A DNA stretch of 64,000 nucleotides from assembly GCA_028819845.1 (NCBI GenBank), contig JAPPKS010000013.1, positions 33,306-97,305 of the forward strand. The letters are read 5' to 3'. Origin of the DNA: Candidatus Poribacteria bacterium. Its GTDB lineage: Bacteria; Poribacteria; WGA-4E; PCPOR2b. Shown here piece after piece: positions 37,897-46,796 of the stretch (positions are counted from its first letter, which is position 1; each line of letters opens with the position of its first letter). Under the pieces are notes generated by a model. That model did not search any database, was not told the origin of the DNA, and was given only the letters and a program-made list of their open reading frames with translations. A program made the translations under genes and the position numbers.

Positions 37897-38212
37897 AACA
37901 CATGAACCTTTCTTTTTAGTTCATCGGCAGAACGAGCTAAAAACAGCTTTAAATTGCAGGGTGCGACAGTTCTTTTACGCCACCATCCGGCATTGAGCCG
38001 AAGTCGGATAAAGCAGTCAGAAAAAGTATACCAAATCCTTTTTGAAATATCAATGGAAATTAGAGTATCCGCGAGTATGCTACGCTGGGCAACGGATTAA
38101 GCGCAGCTGCGGTCTTATAGCCGCTGAGCGCACCTAACTCCATATGATTAGTTAGGACACTGAGCCGTTAAAGAAGGTTTATGCGGTTTCAACTTATTGG
38201 GACGATTCTGTG
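37897..38212. other. Intergenic gap upstream of ftsH
   Basis: These 316 bases lie between the NIPSNAP stop and ftsH on the same strand. They probably carry the ftsH promoter, which was not resolved. No gene is supported. Confidence 0.35.
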
Positions 38213-38533
38213 TTATTGGAGAACGGACTTGGGAGTCGCTTGTAGACGTGTGATTACACTTCGCTCTCGATCAATCATGTTCGGAACATGGGGGTTAATT
38301 TCGTTTTTCCAGTAGTCGCTTTCGTAGACTGCTTGATACAGCTGCTGCCGCTCCTCTTCACTCTCGAAACGGCGAATCCAGACGAACAAATCGTCTTCTT
38401 CCAGCCCAACAAAACTCCCTAATACTACCATTCCCTGCGAGATTTGGAACGGGATAATCTTTTCTTCCATAAACTTCACCCAATTATCACGTTGACCGAG
38501 TTTTGTACGATACTGACGCAGTTCAAGAAACAT
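38213..38533 (-). CDS. NIPSNAP family protein
   Basis: A 106-residue ferredoxin-like (dimeric alpha/beta-barrel) protein. The start MFLELRQYRTKLGQRDNWVKFMEEKIIPFQ and the middle FVWIRRFESEEERQQLYQAVYES are typical of NIPSNAP proteins. Their role is not well established; bacterial members may be small-molecule-binding or oxidative enzymes. AAGGAG is correctly placed before ATG 38533. It is separated from ftsH by about 320 bases, so operon membership is unclear. Confidence 0.88.
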   Translation of the reverse strand: MFLELRQYRTKLGQRDNWVKFMEEKIIPFQISQGMVVLGSFVGLEEDDLFVWIRRFESEEERQQLYQAVYESDYWKNEINPHVPNMIDRERSVITRLQATPKSVLQ

Positions 38534-39027
38534 GTCAATCTCCTTTGTATTTTCAAAATGTTAACGCTTGCGTACGATGAATCAAATGACATCATTGTAC
38601 ATCTGTCTTTTGTCCCTGTGCATCTTTTTGGATTAGGATTCTTGGGAGAATTACCTGGATAACACCACTAATCCACATTTACGGCCGGAAATTCAGAGGT
38701 ATCGCCGCAGTAAATTCTACCATACATCCGTCTTGTGGTGTAGATGATTGGTTCGCACCGCGTACGAAAAACTCCGACGCACGTTCATGCCAGTCTCCGT
38801 CTTCAGGCGTTCGGTGTGTGTACGCCGCAATGGATACGATCCTCCGGAGACGAAGCGCGCAAAGAGAAATGTGCTTGAAACTTTGCCGATTTTCAGATAA
38901 TATTGACGAATTAGAGAGTATTTAAATTAACATCATTTGGAGGCAGTTCATCCGCCTCCTTGCATAATGAGGCTCACAGCAGTAGGCGAAATCAAGCGCC
39001 ACCGGAGATTCCTCAAGGAATAGTTGG
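38534..39027. other. Intergenic gap with a start-less coding-like frame
   Basis: A 494-base divergent gap. On the minus strand, 38921 down to 38679 is open for 80 codons, with coding-like content (RIVSIAAYTHRTPEDGDW, HERASEFFVRG, MVEFTAAIPL), but has no ATG, GTG or TTG ahead of it. CGGAGG stands nine bases before an ATT at 38831. It may be a gene remnant or a small protein with a rare start. The plus strand here holds the fmdB promoter region. Confidence 0.35.
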
Positions 39028-39522
39028 ATGCCGATTTACGAATTTTATTGCAAAGCATGTCATACGGTCTATCAATTCTTCTCCAGAACGGTTAACACAG
39101 AGAAAAAGCCGGGTTGCCCGAGATGCAAAAACACCGAGTTAAAGCGCAACGTGTCGAAGTTCGCCACAATTTCCGTTAGGAACGGCGAAGGCGGCGATGG
39201 CGCAAATTTGTCGCAGATGGACGAAGCAAAAATGGAGAAAGCCATGGCGATGCTTGCCAGCGAAGCGGATAACATCAACGAAGATGACCCGCTCCAAGCA
39301 GCCGACCTGATGCGAAAGCTCTCCGATGCAACCGGACTGGACATGGGATCGGGGATGGAAGAAGCCCTGAGCCGCCTTGAGCAGGGAGAAGATCCCGCCA
39401 AGATTGAAGAAGAGATGGGCGATTTGCTCGGAGCGGATGAACCGAAGTTGTTAGAAGCACGCCGGAGGAAGGGCAGCAGCGAATCTAAGCAGGATGTCGA
39501 TGAGACACTCTATGAGCTATGA
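39028..39522 (+). CDS. FmdB-type zinc-ribbon protein
   Basis: A 164-residue protein. The N-terminal zinc ribbon is intact: MPIYEFYCKACHTVYQFF with C-x2-C, then PGCPRCKNTEL with the second pair. Residues 65-164 are acidic and helical (MDEAKMEKAMAMLASEAD, EEALSRLEQGEDPAKIEEEMG), longer than many family members. FmdB was first seen as a regulatory protein in methylotrophs; in most bacteria the role is unknown. AAGGA precedes ATG 39028. No operon partner is evident. Confidence 0.9.
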   Translation: MPIYEFYCKACHTVYQFFSRTVNTEKKPGCPRCKNTELKRNVSKFATISVRNGEGGDGANLSQMDEAKMEKAMAMLASEADNINEDDPLQAADLMRKLSDATGLDMGSGMEEALSRLEQGEDPAKIEEEMGDLLGADEPKLLEARRRKGSSESKQDVDETLYEL

Positions 39523-39656
39523 GCGGAAGAACGTGGATGGCGTTGACATATCGCTCATGATTTGCTAGAATCGAATTCTGACGTTCGACACATTGGAAAC
39601 AAGAGTTGATGCCTTAAACTCAGGCGAACATATTCATACCAAGGTGTAAAAGCAAA

Positions 39657-39983
39657 ATGAAGAAAATTCAGCTCCGAGAAATCTGCCATTCTAGGTCCGG
39701 CGACAAAGGCGATACAGGAAACATCGGACTCATCGTTTATGACAAAAAAAATTACGAATTGATTAAACGGGAAGTCACGGCGGAACGCGTCAAGGATTTC
39801 TTTAAGGGGAGTGTCAAAGGCGACGTGGAACGATACGAGTTGCCGCGGATGGGAGCGCTAAACTTCGTGCTCTATAATGCGCTGGATGGCGGCGCCACCC
39901 GCACGCTAACAATGGATGCCTATGGCAAGGTATTGAGTTCCGCTCTGCTGGCGCTAGAGATTCAAGTGCCCGATGACTTTTAG
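39657..39983 (+). CDS. Second, unpartnered AtuA C-terminal domain protein
   Basis: A 108-residue paralogue of the small AtuA-domain protein at 9693-10013. Long stretches are identical (YELIKREVTAERV, ERYELPRMGALNFVL) and by eye about three quarters of positions match. It starts MKKIQLREICHSRSGDKGDTG. AGGTG lies upstream of ATG 39657. No AtuA main-domain gene is next to it, so it may serve as a spare partner for the 8325-9689 protein, or for one elsewhere in the genome. Confidence 0.85.
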   Translation: MKKIQLREICHSRSGDKGDTGNIGLIVYDKKNYELIKREVTAERVKDFFKGSVKGDVERYELPRMGALNFVLYNALDGGATRTLTMDAYGKVLSSALLALEIQVPDDF

Positions 39984-40164
39984 ATTTACGTTGTTCGAAT
40001 TGGAAAAGGTGGCGAAAACGCGAGTGGGAAAGCACTAGTAGAAACGGTGTAAATGACGGGAAGACATTTCACAGTTTTCACAGTAAATTGAAACGAATCG
40101 GACATCGGATTGAAGTTCGGGAGGCGTTAAACGCAGTCTGGGACTGGCTCTCAATCTGTTATTT

Positions 40165-40210
40165 TCCGAGAATCGGATATGCTAACTGTGAAACTCCGAC
40201 GATTCTCGGA
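40165..40210. repeat. Perfect 11-bp inverted repeat with 24-base loop
   Basis: TCCGAGAATCG at 40165-40175 pairs with CGATTCTCGGA at 40200-40210. No T-tract follows, so it is more likely part of a repeat element or a protein-binding palindrome than a terminator. Confidence 0.6.
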
Positions 40211-40242
40211 GCAAGGAAAATTCAATGCTGGCACAAGTCTTC

Positions 40243-40344
40243 GTAGGGTGGGTCGATTGGTGTGGGTGAATCACGTAAATTGTAAAAATGGGATTCGATT
40301 GATTGAATGCGTTAGTGAATTTTTAGGTGTAACGTAACCCTACG
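40243..40344. repeat. Dispersed repeat, GTAGGGT...ACCCTAC variant
   Basis: The ends GTAGGGTGGGT and GTAACCCTAC form terminal inverted repeats around about 80 bases. The arrangement matches the GTTGGGTT/AACCCAAC elements found elsewhere in the window. Confidence 0.5.
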
Positions 40345-40410
40345 CTATTTGTCGTTTCGATGTTTGTATTGGCGTGATTCACCGAATGGTCATTACGGAG
40401 ATTTAAAAAC

Positions 40411-40575
40411 GTTGGGTTTCCCACATGCTTTTTGAATGTGAAGCGGTATCGCCTTACGGAGATGAATTGGAATTCGAGGCGTCTTCATTGAATCCGGTCT
40501 CCCCAACCTACAAGTAATTGCCGCCCATTCAGATTTGAAGCGGGAACTTAGGTTGGGAGACCCAGCCCCTACGAG
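40411..40575. repeat. Dispersed GTTGGGTTT / CCCAACCTAC repeat, compound
   Basis: GTTGGGTTTCCC at 40411 is answered by CTCCCCAACCTAC at 40500-40512. A further AGGTTGGGAGACCCAGCCCCTAC follows to about 40573. The internal part (GGTAT-GCCTTACGG-GA, ATTGGAAT-GAGGCGTC) is shared with the 41249-41351 copy. Confidence 0.6.
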
Positions 40576-40688
40576 CGTTGGTGTATCTGTGCGCTGCACT
40601 TGATTGTCGGGTTGCAATGATGAGTCAGCAGAACCTACCAGTTTGAAAAGCGTTGGGTTTGGTGTCAACTAAGTTGAAAGGAACGCCA

Positions 40689-41189
40689 ATGGGTATTAGG
40701 ACATATTTTGCGTATGGTTCCAACATGTCTTTGAAGAGAATCAAAAAAAGGGTACCGTCCGCCAAGCCGATTGGAGCGGGAATACTCCGTTGCCACCGTC
40801 TTGAATTTCACAAGGAAAGTGTTGATGAATCCGGCAAGTGCGATATTGTGGTTTCATCAGCGGCTGATGCGGTATGGGGACGTGTGTACCACATCGACGA
40901 CAAGGAAAAGGCATTTCTTGATGTCGCCGAGGGACTAAGATTCGGTTATGCTCAAAAAATCGTTACCGTCGAATCCAATGTTTGTTCCGCTGTTTGTGCA
41001 GTGACTTACTATGCTACGAAGAAGGGCACAAAACTGAAACCTTATACATGGTACAAGACGCATGTTTTGAAGGGGGCGGAGGAAGCGAGTCTTCCTGAGG
41101 ACTATATCGAGCGAATAAAAGCAATTGATGCGGTAGAGGATTGCTGCAAAGAGCGGGAGGCGAGAGAGCTTGAGATATACTGCTGCTGA
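40689..41189 (+). CDS. Gamma-glutamylcyclotransferase-like (GGCT/AIG2 fold) protein
   Basis: A 166-residue protein from ATG 40689 (MGIRTYFAYGSNMSLKRI), with AAAGGA upstream. The substrate-binding loop YFAYGSNM and a candidate catalytic glutamate in FLDVAEGLRFGY match the family, which cyclises gamma-glutamyl compounds to 5-oxoproline. YTWYKTHVLKGAEEASLPEDYIERI is the usual C-terminal helix. The C-terminus has several cysteines (DCCKEREA, IYCC). The true substrate is unknown. Repeats flank the gene on both sides. Confidence 0.85.
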   Translation: MGIRTYFAYGSNMSLKRIKKRVPSAKPIGAGILRCHRLEFHKESVDESGKCDIVVSSAADAVWGRVYHIDDKEKAFLDVAEGLRFGYAQKIVTVESNVCSAVCAVTYYATKKGTKLKPYTWYKTHVLKGAEEASLPEDYIERIKAIDAVEDCCKEREARELEIYCC

Positions 41190-41525
41190 ACAGTTGTAAG
41201 GTGAGTTGAAGCATTGTAGGGATTATGTCTAGGGGTAGATTGAAAAGAGTTGGGTTTCGCTGCATTCTATTTAATTTGGAACGGTATAGCCTCACGGGGA
41301 CCAATTGGATATTGAGGCGTCTTTCATTGAACCCGCTTAACCCAACCTACAGGAACTGCTACAAGAACATGAAGACTTGAAGACTATCGCCCTCACTATT
41401 CGTTCGGTTGATCCGTCTCTCACAGAGGACGTTCTTGCTTGTTCATTCAATCATCGTTCCCCAACTTGCCGAGGAGGGGTTAGAGGAGGTCGTAAGTTGA
41501 GATTCGCCGTTGACGCAGCCCCAAC
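41190..41525. other. Intergenic gap filled with repeats
   Basis: A 336-base gap between convergent genes. It holds the repeat copy at 41249-41351, the ACTATCGCCCTCACTATTCG block at 41381-41416 and another CCCCAACCTAC at 41520-41530. No gene is supported. Confidence 0.5.
41249..41416. repeat. Dispersed GTTGGGTT...AACCCAACCTAC repeat plus ACTATCGC block
   Basis: GTTGGGTTT (41249-41257) and AACCCAAC (41339-41346) are terminal inverted repeats. The ACTATCGC-CTCACTATTCGTTCGGTTGATC block follows at 41381-41416, as in copies at 44682 and 62814. Confidence 0.65.
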
Positions 41526-44500
41526 CTACATTCGCTTATATTCCGTCTCTAGCCTGATATTGCTAGGAGGGTTGTCGACAATGATGGTGTCTTTTAGGAA
41601 TGCGTCCCAAGTCTGGCCGTTTAGCTTTACACAGCGCAAGCCCTTACCGCTGGGGCCGCGGACGTGTATCAGTAACCGACTGGGTTTGCGCTGGGGGCAC
41701 AGTTGGACATCACCTCGAATCGTCGTCTGATTCGGGTCTGCGGAAAAATGATAGGTCACCCGTCCAAAGTGGCTCGGTGCGTTTTCCACGCCGATGGGTT
41801 CGGGTTGTGCGAGCCACTTACGCGGTGTGGCTGGGGCAATATGGAGAATCTCCTCTTCGTCTTCAAGCAGCATCAGGTTGCGCAAGAAATGGATGTAGTT
41901 GGAGCAGGCTTCCGAATGCGGCGAATCGCCTCCACCCTTGATGCCTCGTTTCGGCGGAGTGAACTCGGCGTACTTGACGTTGAGACTTTGTACTTCGCTC
42001 CAATCGTGCGTGGTGGAGCCGTTGGCTAAAAAGGCGTAGAACAGATTGGCTGCGCGATCCGGTTCGCCGCGATGAATATAGCCCAACGCCAAATCGACAA
42101 AAATATAGGGCCAGACCATTAACCCGCCGGTGGTGTTACCGAGGTGTTCTCGAAACCGAAAGAAAGCATCCATGAGTGGGTCGTGCGGACTCATCACGCG
42201 GGAAGGGTGGACGAGAATTCCGCCGAACGCGGTTTCGAAGGTGCCTTCCTTTTGCGCTTCGCCGATTGCGACATTTGTAGGGATGGTGCCCGCGAAGTCG
42301 TTAAAGCGGACAAAACTCATTTCGATGGATCGATGAAGCGCCCGCTTCAGGTCTTCCGCCTGTTCCGCGTAGTAGGAAGCGTCTTGAACCTTGTTCAACG
42401 TCCCCGCAGCTTTAGCCAACAACCGCAAACCCAGGTATGCGAACGCATTGACGTAGAAACAGTGTCCGCCGCCGCCGCCTTCGCCGGACGATGGCGGCAG
42501 TAGTCCATATTCCGGCCTCTCAGGTTGGTTCAGGCGGTGGCATTCCGCTTCTCTCATCCGGATAACCCAATCTGCGCCGCGAGTGAGGGAGCGATAGTTT
42601 TGCGCCAGCCATTCGTTATCTCCGCTCAACAGCCAGTATTCAAGCGCGCACCATAGCGTTTGGCCTTGTGCATCGAACTGACGAGTCCGCGTCACCCAAA
42701 TGCCGTCACGGCTAGGGTCGCCCGTACGCCACTGTCCTAGCGTCCATCGGGTTCGAGGGAGCTCCTCCCGCGGCGTTAGTACGGTTTGAACCAGGGCGCG
42801 GTGTTCGTCGAGAAATCCGGCATATCCCATCGCAATATTTTGGTAAGCGCAGTCTCTTATGGTGTGGTCCCAGTAATAGAAAGGGCCGCACATCATGAGC
42901 GGCAAATCCTTCGCGCCGAGATACGTCTGATGGAGAACTAATGTTGCAAGGTGGTGGCGATATGCGGCTTCAACGACCGGTTCCGGGGTAATGAATCGGG
43001 TTGAAGACGCAATGAAGCCGTTCCAATAGGATGAAACTCGGTCCAATGCCTCTTCCCAACGAATGTTTCGGGCACTCTTTTCTTGTTCAAGCCAGAGTGT
43101 TCGTGGTTTGGGGCCGTAAATTGCGTATTCGCCCGGGTTGCGATCGGGCGGCACATCTTCGCCATAGTCCGCCGGGTTATCGGGGTAGCGCGGTTCAAGA
43201 TGCACGCGCCAACTCTCGCCAGTGTCATACGGGTGATAGGGATTACCGTAAGGCGCCGGTTCCGGACGGTCGATTGCCGGGACTCGCAATAGGTATTGGC
43301 GCTCTTCACCGGGTTGTAACGTGGGCGCATAGTGTAAGCGTTGGGAAAACGCAGTGAGGTCGACACCGAACGAATCGCGCAATCCCGAAATGCCATCGTT
43401 GAAATCACGGCCTACGTCCATCTCGTAGCGAAGCAGCGCACCTATCATTTCTTGCGCCTCCGCTTCCGACTTCAATTCGCGCAGGAACGCCCCGGGTCCG
43501 CCCGCATGGTGTTCCGAATCGATGATATATTCGCCAATAGTTCCATCAACGTCAGCCTCAATCACGTCGGGTGTGAGTTCTACATCCGTTTTGTAGGCGC
43601 GAATCCAACTGAGCATGGCGGGCTGACGCGACTCTGGCGCCGCTCGGACCGAAATTTTGATGTATCCATCTCCGTCCGTATCTTCTCCGACGAACCGCTG
43701 AACAACGTGTTTCAACCGTTCTAATTTAAGCTTTTGCGGGTTCGGATCGCCCTCGACTGACGCGATTATCTCTCTGGGCAATGGGGTATGCAGGTCACGG
43801 ATGTCCGGTTCCATCTTATCGTAGGGTTCATCCCAATTGGGGGTAGTGATGTTCGGGACGCCGCTGTAACCGAGAAACACTTGAAGTTGCTCGCCCTCGT
43901 CAACCTTCATCACGTATTCGATCGGGGTGCCGTACCACCCGTTCCGGTGCCGCAGCCATATTGTGGTTCGCGGAGCATCGTGCTCCCAGGGTGCGGCGGG
44001 CGTGGTGCGGGGATCGACGCAGCCGATCGGGCGTGCGATTCGCTCGGTTGGCACGACAGGATCCATAATAACCATCGGCTTGCCGCTGTCGGAGAATAGG
44101 CCGTCTTCCGCCTTCAGGGACGGTGCGCCGTCGAGCGTCACAATTAGTTTTCCTTTTTCCGGTTCGCTGGTTGTGTTCTTGAGCGAAATAGCGTAGAGGT
44201 CGAACGGCTGCGGGTCATTTGGAACCACTATGACGGAGACGCTGTAATGCACCCCTTGATGGTCCCATTGGTTGATGCAGCCCGGCATCCAGCCGCCGGG
44301 GGATTCCTGTTTGAAATTGTCGAGGACGTAGGGGAGAACCTCTGTTCCGTCATCCGATAACAAGCCGAAACGCAGGTCAAATTCGCTATACCGGGCTCGC
44401 ATCAAGTAACTGAATGGCAACGGAACGGTGCCGGGAATTCCAATCGTGGTTTGGTTGTTGATTGGTGCGTGGCGTCCGAGATTCGCCTCGTAGAAGGTCG

Positions 44501-44612
44501 TCTGATAATCGAGGGGTTGGTAACCAAACCGCTCTCTCTGCGCATCGTTGGGTGGCGGCGAAACACGAGTTCCCCAAGTTTCGCTAGTGTCGACGTTTTT
44601 TTCATGTTCCAT
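41526..44612 (-). CDS. Large six-hairpin (alpha/alpha)6 glycosidase-like protein
   Basis: 1,028 residues from ATG 44612, with GAGG eight bases upstream; no signal peptide, so probably cytoplasmic. Residues about 30-500 look like a beta-sandwich (TTIGIPGTVPLPFSYLMRARYSE, IWLRHRNGWYGTPIEYVM). Residues about 530-900 look like an (alpha/alpha)6 barrel with PLMMCGPFYYWDHTIRDCAYQNIAM, GQTLWCALEYWLLSGDNEWLAQNY, HCFYVNAFAYLGLRLLAKAAG and SYYAEQAEDLKRALHRS. A C-terminal beta part follows. Candidate catalytic acids lie near WDHTIRDC and the later EACSNYIHFL. It is glycosidase-like, but the family and sugar are not identified. It is unusually long. Confidence 0.65.
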   Translation of the reverse strand: MEHEKNVDTSETWGTRVSPPPNDAQRERFGYQPLDYQTTFYEANLGRHAPINNQTTIGIPGTVPLPFSYLMRARYSEFDLRFGLLSDDGTEVLPYVLDNFKQESPGGWMPGCINQWDHQGVHYSVSVIVVPNDPQPFDLYAISLKNTTSEPEKGKLIVTLDGAPSLKAEDGLFSDSGKPMVIMDPVVPTERIARPIGCVDPRTTPAAPWEHDAPRTTIWLRHRNGWYGTPIEYVMKVDEGEQLQVFLGYSGVPNITTPNWDEPYDKMEPDIRDLHTPLPREIIASVEGDPNPQKLKLERLKHVVQRFVGEDTDGDGYIKISVRAAPESRQPAMLSWIRAYKTDVELTPDVIEADVDGTIGEYIIDSEHHAGGPGAFLRELKSEAEAQEMIGALLRYEMDVGRDFNDGISGLRDSFGVDLTAFSQRLHYAPTLQPGEERQYLLRVPAIDRPEPAPYGNPYHPYDTGESWRVHLEPRYPDNPADYGEDVPPDRNPGEYAIYGPKPRTLWLEQEKSARNIRWEEALDRVSSYWNGFIASSTRFITPEPVVEAAYRHHLATLVLHQTYLGAKDLPLMMCGPFYYWDHTIRDCAYQNIAMGYAGFLDEHRALVQTVLTPREELPRTRWTLGQWRTGDPSRDGIWVTRTRQFDAQGQTLWCALEYWLLSGDNEWLAQNYRSLTRGADWVIRMREAECHRLNQPERPEYGLLPPSSGEGGGGGHCFYVNAFAYLGLRLLAKAAGTLNKVQDASYYAEQAEDLKRALHRSIEMSFVRFNDFAGTIPTNVAIGEAQKEGTFETAFGGILVHPSRVMSPHDPLMDAFFRFREHLGNTTGGLMVWPYIFVDLALGYIHRGEPDRAANLFYAFLANGSTTHDWSEVQSLNVKYAEFTPPKRGIKGGGDSPHSEACSNYIHFLRNLMLLEDEEEILHIAPATPRKWLAQPEPIGVENAPSHFGRVTYHFSADPNQTTIRGDVQLCPQRKPSRLLIHVRGPSGKGLRCVKLNGQTWDAFLKDTIIVDNPPSNIRLETEYKRM

Positions 44613-44681
44613 ATTTTGTCCTCGCTTGGGTGGGGGGTTGGGATTTGCTACAAATGAATTGGATTTCAATCGCAGTCACTA

Positions 44682-44822
44682 GAAAACTATCGCCTTCGCC
44701 ATTCGCTCAGTAGATCGTTGGGTTGCGCTGCGTTCTTGTTCGAGTTGATGCAGTATCGCATAACTGGGTTCAATTGGAGTGCGAGACATATTTAATTGAA
44801 TCCGCGCTACCCAACCCACATT
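44682..44822. repeat. Dispersed ACTATCGC block plus GTTGGGTT...ACCCAACCCAC repeat
   Basis: AAACTATCGCCTTCGCCATTCGCTCAGTAGATC leads directly into GTTGGGTTGCGCTGCG, and the element closes with TACCCAACCCACATTAC at 44808-44824. It fills the gap upstream of the large glycosidase gene. Confidence 0.65.
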
Positions 44823-44835
44823 ACTACGTTACTCA

Positions 44836-46248
44836 TTACTTACCCACGGCGTTGAGCATGTCGGAGAGGCTTACGAACTTGTCACGGACTTTTCCTGCTT
44901 TTTTTCCGTTCTCGGTCTCTAGGGAATCCAGTTTCTTCCAGTCTGCGAATGTCAGATAGACGATGTTTCTGGAACTCAAAAGCCGTTCGACGGCTTGCGG
45001 CTGCATATTTTCGGACACCGGCGCCACTTTACCGTCAATGTCTTCCATCATGCACCGGACAGTCTCTGCTGAATCCGGTTTGTTGTCACCCACGAGTCCT
45101 GAAGGGCCGCGCTTCATCCAACCCACCACGTACTGTCCCGGTACGAATTTCCGGGTCTTGGGATCGATTACACGACCGCGTTCATTCGGGATAATTCCCC
45201 ATTTCTCATGGAAGGGAACACCCGGCAGCGGGACACCGTGATATCCGACGGATCGGAAGACGGCGCCGCACGACAGGGTTTCGTATTCATCGGTTCCGCG
45301 AGGTCGGAGGCTGCCCGTGTCATCTTTATAAAGCACATTCTTCTCAATCTTGACGCCGGCCACCTTTCCATTTTCCCCCGTAATTTCGACGGGCGAACGC
45401 AGGAGTCGAAGGAAGACCTTTTTTGGATTCGTCCCCAGCCCTTCACCGGACTTTTCTGTAAGGTATGTGACATTCTGCCGCGCCTGTTTGCTATCAGCCA
45501 GTAATTTTCTGGAATCCTCGTCAAGTGCAACATCGGCGGGATCAACAACCAAGTCTACCCCGTCAAGCGATCCTATTTCTTTGATTTCCTTCGGCGTGAA
45601 AGCTGCCTGGGCGGCGCCCCGGCGGCCGAGAATCACAATCTCCTTCACGCGGCTCTTTCGCAGGGATTCCAGTGCGTAGTCGGATATATCGGTCTTTGCC
45701 AACTCATCGGTCGATTTTGCGAGGACACGCGCTACATCCATTGCCACGTTTCCAATACCCACGACGACTACGCGCCGATGATCCAGATTAAAGTGCGCAT
45801 TCACGTAATCGGGGTGCCCGTTATACCAAGCGACAAACGCGGTCGCGGTGTAACTGCCATCAAAGGATTCACCGGGAATATTGAGCCTTCGGTCTGTTTC
45901 ATTTCCGACTGCAAATACAACCTGATCGTAGTGCGCCGTGAGGTCCTCCGCTTGCAGATCGCGTCCGAACTGTACGTTACCGAAGAAACGAAAACGCGGA
46001 TGCGCGGCAGTGCGCTCGTACACCCGAATCACGTTCTTGATTTTTTGGTGGTCTGGTGCTACTCCAAACCGAACGAGACCATACGGGGTAGGCAGCCGGT
46101 CAAAAATGTCAACATCCACCACAACGTCTTCTTGTTGGAGCAGCGCCTCTGCCGCATAAAAACCGGAAGGTCCCGATCCGACAATGGCGGTTCGTAGCGG
46201 TCTTTGCTCACTGCCCACAGGGTACTGATGATTTGTTACCTCGGTCAT
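44836..46248 (-). CDS. Ferredoxin/adrenodoxin-type NADP+ reductase (FprA-like)
   Basis: FAD enzyme moving electrons between NADPH and ferredoxin, 470 residues. The FAD fingerprint is TAIVGSGPSGFYAAEALLQQ at residues 20-39, followed by DRLPTPYGLVRFGVAPDHQKIKNV, a hallmark of the adrenodoxin reductase group. The NADPH site is VVVVGIGNVAMDVARVLAK, and VVGWMKRGPSGLVGDNKPDSAET is the C-terminal signature. AGGAG precedes ATG 46248. It is longer than many homologues by a short C-terminal helix region. Likely donor to cytochrome P450 or Fe-S systems; no partner gene is adjacent. Confidence 0.94.
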   Translation of the reverse strand: MTEVTNHQYPVGSEQRPLRTAIVGSGPSGFYAAEALLQQEDVVVDVDIFDRLPTPYGLVRFGVAPDHQKIKNVIRVYERTAAHPRFRFFGNVQFGRDLQAEDLTAHYDQVVFAVGNETDRRLNIPGESFDGSYTATAFVAWYNGHPDYVNAHFNLDHRRVVVVGIGNVAMDVARVLAKSTDELAKTDISDYALESLRKSRVKEIVILGRRGAAQAAFTPKEIKEIGSLDGVDLVVDPADVALDEDSRKLLADSKQARQNVTYLTEKSGEGLGTNPKKVFLRLLRSPVEITGENGKVAGVKIEKNVLYKDDTGSLRPRGTDEYETLSCGAVFRSVGYHGVPLPGVPFHEKWGIIPNERGRVIDPKTRKFVPGQYVVGWMKRGPSGLVGDNKPDSAETVRCMMEDIDGKVAPVSENMQPQAVERLLSSRNIVYLTFADWKKLDSLETENGKKAGKVRDKFVSLSDMLNAVGK

Positions 46249-46796
46249 ACTAAACTCCTAAAAACAGTAGCTTAATTTTATGGTCAAATCCATTCACGTT
46301 TACGCAAGTTTCGGCGGGTGCGGTTTCCAACTGCGCTTATAAAATTTGATATAAACCGGTTCGGCTAGAAAACCGAACCTACTGCGGTGTAAAAAAATAA
46401 TGGGTGCATCTATTTTAATCACCTCTCACACGCCGGTCAACGGAAATCTTAGCACGTTTGTGTTGGGATTTGTTGACATTTGACAAATTGAAGCACCACC
46501 AATCCGGTAGGTTTTGGGCGGGCACAAGACCCGTCCGTAGATTTTTTTGGCGAATTACACGGTCGTTTGTTGCATTGGCAGCACCAAAATGTCAACACGC
46601 TCTATTCACGAGGATGGTTTACACATTGTGCTGGAATCAATTAGGGCTTGGAAAACCAAATCGACAGATATGGAGTAGTGGTATCCATATGTTACTCCGT
46701 TACAGAAACAGTGTTTTGAAGAAAAAACTCGGTTTCAAGCTACATTCTACGCGGCTTACACGGCTACCTTGTGCTTGTGTTAGAAAAGCTAACGCA
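46249..46796. other. Intergenic gap
   Basis: A 548-base gap. It contains fragments related to other intergenic repeats (GAAAACCGAACCTAC near 46368, GGGCGGGCACAAGACCCGTCC at 46516-46536, AAAAAACTCGGTTTC near 46725). A plus-strand frame at 46458-46841 was not accepted: it has no ribosome binding site and overlaps the phosphoesterase stop. Confidence 0.4.

Larger units (their letters stand above)
39984..40688. other. Repeat-rich intergenic region
   Basis: A 705-base gap before the gamma-glutamylcyclotransferase-like gene. It contains the inverted repeat at 40165-40210 and two copies of the dispersed repeat family (40243-40344 and 40411-40575). No protein-coding frame is convincing. Confidence 0.5.

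Noticed and set aside
40243..41416. CRISPR array
   Set aside because: The repeats are unevenly spaced, long and of mixed orientation, with no unique spacers of regular size and no cas genes.
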